The notes below the pieces were generated by a model, which had not been told where the DNA came from, searched no databases, and saw nothing but the letters and a program-made list of their open reading frames with translations. From a bacterium (GTDB taxonomy: Bacteria > Electryoneota > RPQS01): a DNA stretch of 64,000 nt. Positions 1-10,561 of the stretch are shown here, piece after piece; the first letter of the stretch is position 1, and every line of letters begins with the position of its first letter. The position numbers were made by a program, and so were the translations under genes. Location of the stretch: positions 1 through 64,000 of the forward strand of contig JADJEH010000008.1 in NCBI GenBank assembly GCA_016702305.1. The letters are read 5' to 3'.

Positions 1-1630
1 CGACATTCAATGGCACCATGGCCAAGAAAACTCAAGATCCGTCACAGCCCGTTCCGCGGACAGCGCCTGCCGCGTGTCGCCGAGCCAGATGGTGCCAAAT
101 CTGTTGGTCGCAGGCACGCGGAGCAGCACGCAGAGAAGGTACTGCAACCCAATACGACGCAGCTCGGCATGCGCGTAATCCGGACGCCGGGCGGCGAACG
201 GATCTGCGACAGGCTCGCCTGTCTGCTCGTACGGGTCTTGACACACATGTTTGCGGGCACGCGAAAGCCGAAGCGGCCAACCCGGTGTTCTTTGCCAACC
301 AGGATGAGTTCGTCGGTGGCGGAATCGTAGAGGCTCGGTACCGCGACTTCGAAGCTAAAACGCGAGACGAGGATTTTCGGATTTGCGAATAGATTAAGTC
401 CATGGAACGAGCTGACAAGAAGGCTGCAGGCGGTCGCGGAAGTCTCTTTATCCCTCGCCATGCGGCGTTTGTCGGTCAAGTCACGGACGACCCGCCATAA
501 TCATGTTGCGGCCACTGACCTCGTGTACGAGCGAGTTTTCCGCAATTCAGTTCAGCGCGTCTTTGCGCAGGTGTACCCATTCAAAATTTTGCGGTCTTCT
601 GGCGGGTAGCGGCGATGGCGGCCAAGTTTCGAACAGCGGCATCGGCGATAGCAGGCGGGCACCGACGGGCGGTGGCCGATGATGTCATCGTACTCGCAGC
701 CAAGATCGCGAGCGTGCATCGTTGCACTCCCGGAACAGGTCATCCGCAGGCAGGAAGCTGTCGGCGGAGCGGGCCAGAATTGTACGTTACTTTCTCTTCG
801 CTCTCCCACCGTTTGCGACTGATCTGCGCTTGCCGAGTTGAGCAGCCGCACGGTTTCAATCTTGCGGCAGGTCGGCGAAAGATTTCGAGATGCACTGGAA
901 GACATCGGCCGTCAGGCGCTTACCGTTGGCCGGGATCGTCACAGTTGATATTTCCGAAAGCGGCTGACCCGTGCTCGAAGTACATTGGGACGTAGACCGG
1001 GTCCATCGGATCCCAGTCATCACCGGGCATGGCCGGCGGCCCGGAACTCGCTATGCGCTCCAATAGCTTCTTGCAGCCGCTCGGCCTTGATGAAGTTGAG
1101 CGGCCTTTTGAACTCGTCGGAATTGATTCAGGTACATCCCGCGCGCGTTCCGGACGCCGGCGGCGGTTTGCTGCACGGGATCGGCGATGTCTTCGTCGCA
1201 AACGCCGCAGAGCTGGCGTCAACGATTTCGAAAGTGTCAAACAGGTAAACGACGGCGGAGGCCCAGCCTGCCGCTCCGGCATCGGCAACGGTCTGCAGGA
1301 TGGGTGAAAGTCGCGGGACTCTTCAATGGCGACGCCGGCGCGGAGCAGTCGCGCCAGTTTATCTGCGGCTGACTTCAAGCTGTTGGGCATACTCGTCAGG
1401 TACATTAGAGCGGGTCGAAGCGCCCTGCTCGTCCGTGATGCGTTGGACTTCGGGTCTTCAAGCTCGGCCATGCGCTGCAAGAGGCGGGGATTCGGACAGA
1501 AGGTCTTCGCGGCAAACTTCGGACGCAGTCCCGCCTGTTTCCGGGCGTAGGGCCGGGAACAGGGCTGGAAGAGATTGCCGCGTCGTCGTGGTATGGGGGC
1601 TGATTGATCCATTGACCAAGGGAGTTTCAA
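1..1630 (-). pseudogene. Broken minus-strand coding remnant, unrecognised
   Basis: Coding-like protein sequence can be followed on the minus strand only by hopping frames. One segment lies at about 920-1630 and contains GDDWDPMDPVYVPMYFE. Another at 7-480 contains LILVGKEHRVGRFGFRVPA followed, one frame over, by FGTIWLGDTRQALSAE. No single frame stays open. I do not recognise a family; the acidic and aromatic stretch is loosely reminiscent of SMI1/KNR4-like proteins, but this is only an impression. The same indel density continues into the next gene, so sequencing or consensus error is at least as likely as true decay. Confidence 0.3.
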
Positions 1631-1925
1631 GTGAGATTCCCGTGACCTGAACCCTCGAGTGCAAATCTATGGTTCCTCTGGAATGGGGCGGCTGCGGATC
1701 GGCCCGAACTGGGGACATGCCGAGACGTTTGCACTATGGAATGCTATAGCAATATGGGGCGATGAGCGTTAAATTGTTGACTATTGCGGTGCGATTCATA
1801 CGAAAAAAATCTTCGCGTCGGTCAGACCGGAACTTGCGCTGGGGCAGGAGATAGGCCATAATGCGAGTTATACATGATGCGGACCCGCAGTCAGCGGCGA
1901 AGGTGATTGAAACTCTGGAGATACG

Positions 1926-4900
1926 ATGCTGCCTACAGGATTGTTTATTACTATTTGGTTTTCTCTTTGGTCAATCGGCGGCATGGGCCACGGTCGGTGG
2001 TTCAGGACAGGCGGTTCAGGCAGTTTTGCCGGCGATTCCCAGTCGTTTTTGCGGGTCGGCAAGACGTGGTGACAGCCTCTGTTGCGGCCACGAACCACGA
2101 TTACACGCCATTCAACTGCGGAATTGATGTACCGGAGAGACTACTACGGGGAGACCATGGACTTCGCCGGAGCGTCAGCCAGGCTGGGTGCATATGAACG
2201 GCGGTGAGGCGGTGCATGAGCTGCCGGGTGCTCCGGAAGTACCGCGTATTGTCCGCGATCATGATTGACACGGCCAGGGCAATTATCGGTTTAATGTGCG
2301 ATCTGGTTTTCGACCTCCACCCTTCCCTACCCGCCCGCGCCGCACTTGCCGTTGGCGGAAGGCGCCAACGCTCTGGATGAAACGGTAGCGCTGCGCGCCC
2401 GGAATTCTGAGCCATAACGATTGGTATCCGGCCAATGTCGTGGAGGTCTCGGAACCGGCGACCATAAGGGACGTACGGGTTTGTGCTTGTGACTATCAAT
2501 CCGGTTCAGGTAAATCCGGTGACACGCGAGGTTAGAACGTATTCACGTGGATGTTACGCTGCAAAACGTAGGAGGGCGCAGGCGTCAACTAGAACTGACT
2601 CACGTCCGGAATATCTGTCACCGAGCTCAAGGAGTTGTACCGAACGTTCCGAGGTTGAGGGGCAGTTCGCTTGACGCCCCGCCCGTGATGCCGGGCCGCC
2701 ATCTTTATCTCACGATCCGAACGCGACTGTCTTGGCCCCGTGCAAGCGCTGGTGGATTAGCGCCGTAAGCGGGCTATGGCAGTCACATTGCCACGACGAC
2801 GCAAGACCGGAACATCGGCGACCAGCATCCGCACCTATATCCAAAATCAGTTTGACAGCGGCAAGGCGCCTGGAATACGTGACGTTGGTAGGCGACCCGG
2901 ATGCGCGGCACCACACGCCCTGGCAACGGGGACCCTGGACAATACGTATGCAACGATCGGGGACATCAATCCTGATCCGGTAACCGGATATCGCGGTGGG
3001 CCGCCTCCCCTCCGCCGGCAATTTGAATTTGCAGACGATGATTGAACATCATCAGTTATGAATCGGATCCGTATGGCCGGACGGATGGTTTTGAGGCGGG
3101 CATGTTGCGCGGCGCATACTCTGGTAGGTGCCGTCCAATCCGTCAACGAAGCAGTATATGCGACAACCCATAACACCAGGCGGCCGACAGTAGATTTCGA
3201 CGTGTTTGAAGGCGGCATGAGAACGCCGACGCTGGAAGCGCGATTGGAAGCCGGGTTTGCGTGTTCAATGACCGCATGTCGTGGATTGCGAGTTCAACTC
3301 GGGCCGGTTGGTAGGTGTGGCGGTGAACGAGCGTTGGCCGTTTACGTGGGTTGTCACCTGCGCTACGGGGGTACGTTTGGCGGCGACGCTTCGCTGAATG
3401 AGGACTTTGTGCGCGGCGGCCATTCGATCGCTGCGTTGGCATGTCGGGGGCAGGCGCGCACTCGCGATACAATAATATTCTCGACGGCGGCGGCATGCGG
3501 AGCCTTTCGCTGGACGCACGGGGAAACTAGGATGCATTGATCGGCGCGAAGCTCGAGGTATACCGCAGCTATTGGTCCGGTCGGCGGCGGCTCGGAACAG
3601 GGTGACGTTACGAAGATTTCGCGGCGTAGTTGCAACCTGACAGGGCGACCCGGGTGTGCCGGTGTACCCTTGATACGCCGCACATCTTGACGCGGTAGTG
3701 CATCCGGCTTCGATTACCCGCGGCACGACAATATCGGCATCACGGTGAGCGCGGGCGGAAATCCCGTGGCTAACCTTTGGTCGGCCTGACGAAAGGTGCG
3801 GAGACCTTCGCTCGCGGTTATACGGATGCCAACAGACGGATCAATCTCGCCGTGGGCACGCCGACGACCGGGACCATGAACATCGTAGTGTCCGGGAAAG
3901 GAACCTAAGGCCTACGTTTCGACCATCAATGTGATAAACGTGGGCGCGTCGTTGAAAATCGTTCAGCAACATTACTAATGTTGGCGACAACGTCAGCCCG
4001 GAACAAATCGGTGACAATAACGATATTTTGAACCCGGGCAGGACGGTTGATCTCCAGTATCGTCTGCAGAACACCGGGACATCAACACGGTTACCAGGCA
4101 TTACGGGAACGTTGACCAGCTCGTCGCCGGGCGTCACGATCGTTTCCCGGGTTCAGACCTATCAACATCAGGTCGGCGCTGCAGCGGCGAGAGCGCGGCC
4201 TACCGCATCGGGGTCGGCGGTATTCCACCACGAACCGGTTGTGCTGTACCAGAATTTGGCTTCGTCGGCGGGAACGCAGTCAGTGCGCGTTGATTTGACG
4301 CCCGACGCCGCCAGTGCTGCTTTTCTGCCAGCGCGGCCTACACCGACAGTAACAACCCGCCTCGATCCAGGTGACTCCGGTAATTTCACGGTCACCTGTC
4401 GAATGACGGATCGGCGGGCTTGAGCAGCGCCGCAGGGGTTTTACCCGTTCACTGTCGAGGCTATGTTGCGGTCAGTGACTCATTGAAGCACCACGGAAAC
4501 GTCAATGTTCGGCGTGACGGCAGTAAAGAGCAATCCCTACGTCATAACGGCGGTCAGCCATGCACCAGGAGCATGCAAGTGCCAATGCAACTGGTGGTCA
4601 CTGACGCGAACGGTGTTCGCGATTCCGTGACGTTCTTGCAGACGATTGGCCTCGCAACGCCGACCAGCGCTACCGGGCCGGGCGTACGGCCACATTGCGT
4701 ATGAATGGCGACTTGCAGCCTGCCGGGGCAGCGCCGCTTTACGATTGGATTAGGGATCGCTCCCGGCTTGGGAGGCACGGGCCAGTCGTTGGGCTTCACC
4801 GACGGGGTGAAGATCAGGACGACATGACGACGCACATATTTGCCCTTCACGTTTCCTACTATGTTCAGGACTACGACACGATTACGATCTGCTCCAACGG

Positions 4901-6319
4901 ATGGTTTCGTTCGGCGACCACGCAGATTGATTACCGAAAATCCCACATGGGATCGCCGCTCGGTCCGCCAGACAGATCGCGGCTTACTGGGATGACCTGA
5001 TCATGCCGAGGCGTGGCCAACTGGCGGCGTGTACCTCACGGACGAGTCGCCAACGGTCGCGTGATTATCAGTGGGAGGTGCGGTGTTTGTGGGCCAGTGG
5101 CACGGCACCGCAGACGTTCCAGGTGATTCTGTATGATCCATCTCGGGCTATCCGGGCCCGACGGGCGACAACAAGATTATGGTCCAGTATCAGGACGTGA
5201 ACCCGCACGCCAAACCCATTTCGTTTGACAACGATTATGCGACGGTGGGCATCCAGGGATATCAATCACATCCGGACTGGAAATTTGCTACTGGAACGCC
5301 GACACCGGGTTCCAACAACCTTGGCGGACAGGGCGGGCCGCTATGTTCACTACGGATATCACTGGGGCAATTGACCCGACGTTTGCGCTTTATTATCGCC
5401 CAATGGCGGCGAATTATGGCAACAGATTCCACGTTCGTTGACCCAACGGGCACCGGGCCTCGTGACCGGAAACGTGAACATTGATCTACTTCGCGCAATG
5501 GTGCGGGCGGCCCGTGGAGCTCGTTGGCCGAACCAATACGACGGAATGACGGTCAATTCACTTGGGTAATGAACGTTGCATCGTCGGCGGCCTGCGGAAT
5601 TCGTGTTACCTCGGTGGACACGCCGGATTCCCACGGACCCAAGGGTCCCGCAGGCTTACAATCGCCTCCGTGGTCGTATTGATGTCAGGTCGTTCGGAGC
5701 GGCGCTCCCGGTTTGGACAGAAGAAGGCGGCGGTGGGCTGGAGCAGGCAATGGCACGTCAGTGTTGAGCAGGCCAGAACCGGAACGCATTCCTACAAGTG
5801 CGGCGATACTGGCACCGGCACGTATGCCAATCTACAGGACGCGCGCCTGATTTCGCCCATCCTTACTGCGCTACCCTCAGACGTTGTGCTCGAATTCTGG
5901 CATACGATTGACTCGGAGGTTTCCACGGCCTCTCCGGACTCGGCCTATGACGGCGGTTGGCTGGAGGATATCCGTGAATGGCGGCGCCACGACGATCACT
6001 CCGGCGGAAGGTTACCCCCAAGACTAACACGTCGGTCGGCGGGAGCGCAACCCGTATTCTGGGTCAGTTGCCCGGTCAACCGTGCTACGCGGGCACAATC
6101 TGGGAGTGGGCGGGCATTTTGATCTGGCGGCATTTGCAGGCAGCGACGTGCAATTGCGCTGGCGCTTCGGGTCAGATGCGGGGTCAATCGCGAAGGATGG
6201 TATGTGGACGACGTGCAGGCCTATCATATCGGCTCGATCGCTGCGGTGCATGTGCCGACCGGGCTGACCGTGCAGGTGTCTGGCAGCGACGTTTATTCTG
6301 CGGTGGGACGATGACGATG
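1926..6319 (+). pseudogene. Gingipain-type (peptidase C25) secreted protease, many frameshifts
   Basis: Frame-hopping translation gives a recognisable C25 protease layout. There is a hydrophobic N-terminus from the ATG at 1926 and a propeptide-like part (TINPVQVNPVTREVRTYSR, 2486-2550). The catalytic domain follows, with YVTLVGDPD near 2876, a TLDNTYATIGDINPDPV block near 2935-2980, and VVTCATG near 3350. In VVTCATG the Cys codon at 3359-3361 matches the expected nucleophile position. Downstream are a CARDB-like segment (near 4030-4400), a segment with PQTFQVILYDPS (near 5110) and NKIMVQYQDVNPHA (near 5172), and a MAM-like C-terminus (near 5740-6310). The canonical catalytic His region cannot be judged because indels fall there. 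Coding sequence stops abruptly at the att repeat at 6320. Such proteases are normally exported; no sorting domain is visible because the end is cut. Whether the frame breaks are real or assembly error is open. Confidence 0.7.
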
Positions 6320-6340
6320 TTCGATTCCCGCCGTCTCCAC
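6320..6340 (+). repeat. att core copy 1 (ssrA 3'-end fragment)
   Basis: This 21-bp sequence runs from TTCGATTCCC to GTCTCCAC and is identical at 43284-43304 and 51393-51413. It has the form of a T-loop, the 3' side of a T-stem and the 3' acceptor strand. It closely resembles the 3' end of known tmRNA genes (Bacillus subtilis ssrA ends in a near-identical GTCTCCACCA). The bases upstream do not supply the 5' half of the T-stem, so this is a fragment and not an intact RNA gene. The integrase gene starts about 100 bp downstream, the usual arrangement at the attachment site of an integrative element. Confidence 0.7.
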
Positions 6341-6402
6341 TAAAAAGCCCCCTGTTAAACTGTGAATTTCATAGAGCGACAAAGGGGTCATTTGGTATCT
6401 TC

Positions 6403-6425
6403 TTTTGTCAAAGAATTGTCAAAAG
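6403..6425 (+). repeat. Putative integrase arm-type repeats, left end
   Basis: Two tandem copies of a TTGTCAAA-type motif lie between the att core and the integrase start: TTTTGTCAAAG at 6403 and ATTGTCAAAAG at 6415. Three copies of the same motif occur at 43132-43164, just inside the second att core. Matching short repeats at both inner ends of an element are typical of integrase arm-binding sites. The binding role is inferred. Confidence 0.5.
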
Positions 6426-6447
6426 AATAGATTGTAACGGAGTTCAC

Positions 6448-7506
6448 ATGGCGACTATCTACAAAAAGAGGAAAAATTCTGGCAGCGCAGTTCAGCCAAA
6501 ATGGGGAAACTGATGCAGCGTTCGCTTGGAGTCACTTCAAAGAAGCTCGCCGAGGTTAAGCTGGGTGAAATCATTTCGGAACTTGGAACTCGGAATTGTC
6601 CAGATTAGGCAAGCACTCGATCAGCAATGAATGGGCCTTCCAGCTCTTTCAAACCGAGGTGCTGGACAAGGAGGTCACCGCCATGGCGTAAACGGCAAAT
6701 GCAGCATTTGATGCACTTTCAAACTTGGATCGAGAATGTCGCCAAGGCGAACTTCTCGGACTTGAGGACCGCCGAGATCGACGAGTTTGTGGCATCGCGA
6801 CGGCCTTTGATTTCCTGACAAAACCTGGAACGACGAACTGGCGACCCTGAAGATGTTCTACAAGTGGGCGGAAGAACGCGAATACATCCGAAAGAATGCT
6901 GCAACCGGGGTCAAACGCTACAAGGTCGATCCCAGGCGGTCCGAATCTTCACAAAGGACGAAATCGCCTAATTACGAAGCATGCCACTACCTATCAGTTG
7001 CCGTTCTATTCGCTATTGTTGACGACCGGACTGCGCGACGGCGAGTTGCGCAACTTGGGTGGTCAGAAGTCGATTTTGAAAACGGACTGATTTTCGTGCG
7101 CATCAAGAAGAGCTGGCAACCCAAGACAAGGCGTGGCCAGGCCCGTTCCCATGGCGAAAGCCCGCGAAATACTCCACGGGCTTCCTCGACGGGGTTCATA
7201 TACGTGTTTACAACTGCGAACGGCAAGGCGTGGGCTCCGCCCCGGCAGCCATGGTGCGATTTGTGACCGAATCTACAGAAGGAAGGAATCGACCTTAGGG
7301 GTCAGGTTTCGCTGCACACGTTCCGGCACACGTTTGCGACGGTTTGCCTAATGAGCGGCATTGATATCAAAGTCGTTTCAGAATACCTTGGTCACACCAG
7401 CGTTAAGATGACCGAGAAGTACCTTCACCTCTTGCCCGAGCACAAATCGCGCGAAATGCAGAAAGTCAATTTTCAAGGCCTTTTGGCGGGCGGCCACGGC
7501 GCTTAG
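6448..7506 (+). pseudogene. int: Tyrosine recombinase/phage integrase, frameshifted
   Basis: The ATG at 6448 opens MATIYKKRKNSG. The coding signal then hops frames and ends at TAG 7506. Core-binding domain text such as LATLKMFYKWAEEREYIRKN lies near 6840-6900. The catalytic domain shows the Arg-I box LLTTGLRDGELRNLG (7015-7060), the HTFRHTFAT box (7317-7343) and LGHTSVKMTEKYLHL with the tyrosine nucleophile (near 7387-7431). All expected catalytic motifs are present, so the gene was a functional-type integrase. About four or more indels break it as given. Position next to att core 1 and the arm-type repeats makes it the recombinase of the element ending near 43.3 kb. Confidence 0.8.
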
Positions 7507-7518
7507 GCTTTGCTGCCG

Positions 7519-7713
7519 TCAATCTTTCACTTCTTCCGGTTCGAATCTCAACGATCCCCCGACCTTACGGCAGGGGATTTTGTTTTGGGACGCCCAGCGG
7601 TAAACGGACTGGACGGCGACGCGAAGATATGCCGCTACGTCGTCGACCGTCCAGAGCGACTCCGTAGCTGTCAAATTGGGCGCATGTGACAATAGATTTT
7701 GGGCTTTTCCCAT
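7519..7713 (-). CDS. Small HTH (excisionase/MerR-type) DNA-binding protein
   Basis: This 64-residue protein is almost entirely one helix-turn-helix domain of the HTH_17 type, with SLWTVDDVAAYLRVAVQSVYRW then KIPCRKVGGSLRFEPEEV. The pattern (x-T-V-x-D-V-A-x-Y-L ... V-x-x-S-x-R-F) is that of excisionase-family proteins. It lies convergent to the integrase, 12 bp from its end. This fits a recombination directionality factor, or a regulator of the replication genes behind it. The function as excisionase is inferred from family and position. Confidence 0.7.
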   Translation of the reverse strand: MGKAQNLLSHAPNLTATESLWTVDDVAAYLRVAVQSVYRWASQNKIPCRKVGGSLRFEPEEVKD

Positions 7714-7802
7714 TCAGGATCCCTTTCTGTTTAGCTAAATTGATGAACTATTATTGAATCGTAACGAATTCTGAGTCGCTTTCTCTACGGTTGGTTGAGC
7801 CA

Positions 7803-8648
7803 TCATGTCTCGCGTTTCGTTCGCATGTCTTTTCCCGCAATCGCGAATCCATTTGCAAGAGACTTGACTCGTGATATGAATCCGTTCTTTTCGTCGTTCT
7901 CGATGTTAGGCATTACGAGCTTTCCAAGTTGCGCGAGCGTGTGGTTCGACGACAGGCAGAATATCGAGTCACCCTGGTTCCAGATAGCGTTCAGCAATGC
8001 GATTGTGGATGATGTCATAAATTCAGGCGGACTTTCTCCCGGCGTGAAGTCCTCAAGCACGATTAGCTTGTAGGTCGCTATTTCGTTCTCGATGTTTTGG
8101 CCGAGTGGCCTGTCTTCTGGTTTCTCTTTCCAGCTTTGGTTGATCCTTCTGCGTAGGTCGTTCCCGTCCAGCCAAATTACGCTGTCACCGTTCCAAAGGA
8201 AGCGGTTGGCCAGCGCTGCAAGGTATGTCTTGCCCGTGCCGGTAGGCCCGTACAGCGCAAGGCCTGGCCCTGAGTAACCTTTCCTGCCCATCTGTCGTGC
8301 ATGCTCAAGCGCTTGTTTCTGTCCGGGTGTTGGTGTGAATCGGGATAGACTGACATCGCGGTAGATATTGGGAATGCCAATCTTCTCCTGCATACTGCGG
8401 AATTGGCTGAGTTGCGTTGATCCCGCCTTCGCCAAAATATAATCAAAGCAGTCTGGGCAAACCGAGTCGCTGCAATGTGTTTTTTCGCCACAGTGCTTGC
8501 AGGTGTATCTTGTCCAATATCCGTCTTCGTTGTCGCTGGGGTCAATCTTGAACTCTTCGACGACTTCGGCGATTGTCTTAGTGACATTGCCCCGACTCGT
8601 CGTCACGTCCAATGTCTCTGTATTTAGCTGAGTTGAACTTATCGTCAT
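7803..8648 (-). CDS. DnaC/IstB-like AAA+ ATPase (helicase loader)
   Basis: The protein has 281 residues from the ATG at 8648. That start is chosen because GGAGGG lies a few bases upstream, whereas a longer in-frame start has no such site. Residues about 45-70 hold a four-cysteine zinc-ribbon-like stretch ([14 protein letters not shown]). The P-loop is [13 protein letters not shown] near residue 135, with YKLIVLEDF as Walker B and SNHTLAQLG as a sensor region. This layout is that of DnaC/IstB-type loaders that bring the replicative helicase to an origin. It overlaps the end of the upstream initiator-like gene by about 70 bp, so the two are probably translated together. It is likely part of the replication module of the integrated element. 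Confidence 0.75.
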
Positions 8649-9481
8649 ATCCGCCCTCCATGATCTTTGTGAACATCTTCGGCGCAATGGCCGCGTCGAA
8701 ATCAACTACCCAGTCCGTCTTTTCGCCACGAAGAAACGGCGAGGCGCGAATCTTGTCTAAGAACAAGTCGAAGTCAAAGAGCTTAGAATTCATGCGGGCC
8801 TTCAAGGCTCGCTTGCGCCTTTCGGTCATTTCCTTGACCATCGAGATCGCCGGGATGTCTGCGGCCATGGCGTTCCACTTGGCCTTGTACAGGTTCCAAT
8901 CAATCTGCTCTTTTTGGACATGGTTGTCTAAATCTGCTGGATCAAAAGCTTGAAACAATTCACCGTCCGACTCCTGCACGTCAACTAGTCGGTTGACAAC
9001 TACTTCTCCGATAGGAGAAGTAGTCTTATCATTTTCTTCATCTTCATCTCTATCTTTACTCTTATCTCTTATCTCTTTACTCTTGCTTGCAAGTGACTTA
9101 GAAGAGACTTGCAAGTTCCTTGTGTGGTTATCTCGTTTTTTCAATAGATTAGGTATGCTTACTGGGGACACAACAAACGCCGCACTTCTCTGTTTCTGAG
9201 AACGATGTTCTGCAGTTCTGAGATAGAACATTGAGGTATGTTCGGAACTTCTGAGGCTTAGTAGAGAGCGCCGAGCACCAATCTTTGAGCGGGAGTTCGA
9301 GGCGGCAACGGTCGGTATCGTCCATTTTTTCGGCGACCATTTCCAGTATCGTGAACCACCATCCGATACCCTCAAAGCCGAACAGTGCGCGTATTGCGGC
9401 AAGGCCCTCGGATCGATTAGCATCCGTTTCGTGCTTAAACCACTTCAAGCGAAGACTCCCTTTTCGTATGCCGCCTGCCAA
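8578..9481 (-). pseudogene. Phage/ICE replication initiator-like protein (DUF4373/DnaD type), one frameshift
   Basis: The N-terminus from 9481 reads [16 protein letters not shown] then [21 protein letters not shown]. This is the signature of the Lin1244/Lin1753 (DUF4373) N-terminal domain found in phage and ICE replication proteins. The frame ends at 9149. The continuation [17 protein letters not shown], a normal follow-on for this family, lies in the adjacent frame that runs to 8578. One indel near 9170-9190 therefore splits a protein of about 300 residues. The middle is a charged low-complexity linker ([13 protein letters not shown]). It sits directly upstream of the DnaC-like gene, as these pairs usually do. 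Confidence 0.65.
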
Positions 9482-9507
9482 TTCGCATCCCGCCAGCTTG
9501 GCCCAAG

Positions 9508-9925
9508 TTACAGTTCGTCATCGTCTTCGTCTTTATCGGCGCAAACAAAAATAACCTCCAGCTTGTTGTGTTCAGTACTGAGCCCAATCCGGCCAGCTTT
9601 GGTGCGGTTCAGAATCCCTTTCATCCTGATTCTCACGTCGATCAACGCGCGGTCTTGGGCATTGACGCCATTCAAGGCTGCGTCCCAAAGCAGTTCGTCA
9701 AGTAATTGTTCACGTGCCACCAAGACTCTAAAGTAGAGGTCCGGTAACTGTCGTAGTTGATTAGTGCTCCTGTAACCCCGGGACGCTCAGGCCAAAGTGA
9801 TCAGCAATCTGCTGAATAGTCTTCTGCGGGTTGTCGGGCCAGTATTCAGAAATTCGCGTCTGCAAACTCTCCGTAAATACCGGCCGAGAAGATGGCTTCG
9901 CGCGTGGAGTCCTTACCGAGGTCAT
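9508..9925 (-). pseudogene. Small HTH DNA-binding protein of the replication module, one frameshift
   Basis: From an ATG at 9925 the frame gives ISEYWPDNPQKTIQQIADHFGL, a clear helix-turn-helix, before a stop. The adjacent frame continues with LPDLYFRVLVAREQLLDELL and ends at 9508 in a DEDDDEL tail. One indel near 9760-9790 would join the two into a protein of about 138 residues. I do not recognise the exact family; an HTH followed by a helical region resembles small phage DNA-binding or terminase-small-type proteins. It leads the minus-strand set with the initiator-like and DnaC-like genes. Confidence 0.45.
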
Positions 9926-9974
9926 AACTTATTTTTTTACAATATTTATGCGACGCATTCGCTTCCGCTCATTC

Positions 9975-10007
9975 AAAAAAAATGCCCCACCAAAACGGGA
10001 GGGGCAT
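9975..10007 (-). terminator. Rho-independent terminator
   Basis: A 7-bp perfect stem (ATGCCCC / GGGGCAT, 9982-10007) is preceded on the plus strand by eight A residues. Read on the minus strand this is a stem followed by a U-run. It ends transcription of the minus-strand gene pair finishing at 10083. Confidence 0.7.
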
Positions 10008-10082
10008 ATCGCTTAGTGGTCCGCAATAGCTTGCCGCTGGCTAACGACAATGTCCGGACATTTAACGATTGAAAAAGAGCTT

Positions 10083-10561
10083 TCAGTGGCGGCCTTTTGG
10101 GGGTCTTGCAATATTCAGTCGTATCATGCCTCTTTGTAATGCTTCAATCAGGCTTCCCTTACCGTAAGCGGGGTTCTTGATTCCATTGCTTTTGAAAATG
10201 TCGGCGAATTTTCGCTTCCGATGTCGCCAATGGCTTCTTCCATTAATTTTCTGCCGCGAACTGATATCTGCCCAGCTCGCCAATACACGTGGAGGAGCTT
10301 TACGATTTTCCTCTGCTGCTCCGAAAAAGTAAATTCAATATTCCCACCATTCGTCTGCCAAATGACCTTTCGATAGTCATCTATGACCACCAATTGACCT
10401 TCTCCGAAATAGGTGAGGGCAAAGTCATCGAACACAGCCTCATTCCCCCGCATTGACGCATATTCCTCGAGCGTTTCTCGAATTTGTTGCTCGATCACTT
10501 TTGCACTCTTCCCAGCCGTCCTGTACCTAATTACCAATTCACGGTCCCACTCCGTTTTCAT
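10083..10561 (-). pseudogene. Unknown protein, one frameshift, overlaps upstream gene
   Basis: The start MKTEWDRELVIRYRTAGKSA at 10561 overlaps the end of the upstream gene by 23 bp, suggesting coupling. The frame reads FTFSEQQRKIVKLLHVYW, which looks like a winged-helix segment, then shifts near 10210. The adjacent frame carries KFADIFKSNGIKNPAYGKGS and ends at 10083. The restored length is about 158 residues. The C-terminal part resembles the winged-helix tail seen in several phage or ICE regulators, but I cannot name the family. It forms a two-gene unit with the next gene, closed by the terminator at 9975-10007. Confidence 0.45.

Noticed and set aside
6200..6340. An intact tmRNA or tRNA gene ending at the att core
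   Set aside because: The upstream bases do not pair with the 3' T-stem strand and instead encode protease text, so only the 3' fragment is present. The same holds at 43284 and 51393.
9001..9120. The TCTTTATC-rich stretch as a regulatory simple repeat
   Set aside because: It is the coding sequence for the charged linker ([12 protein letters not shown]) of the initiator-like protein.
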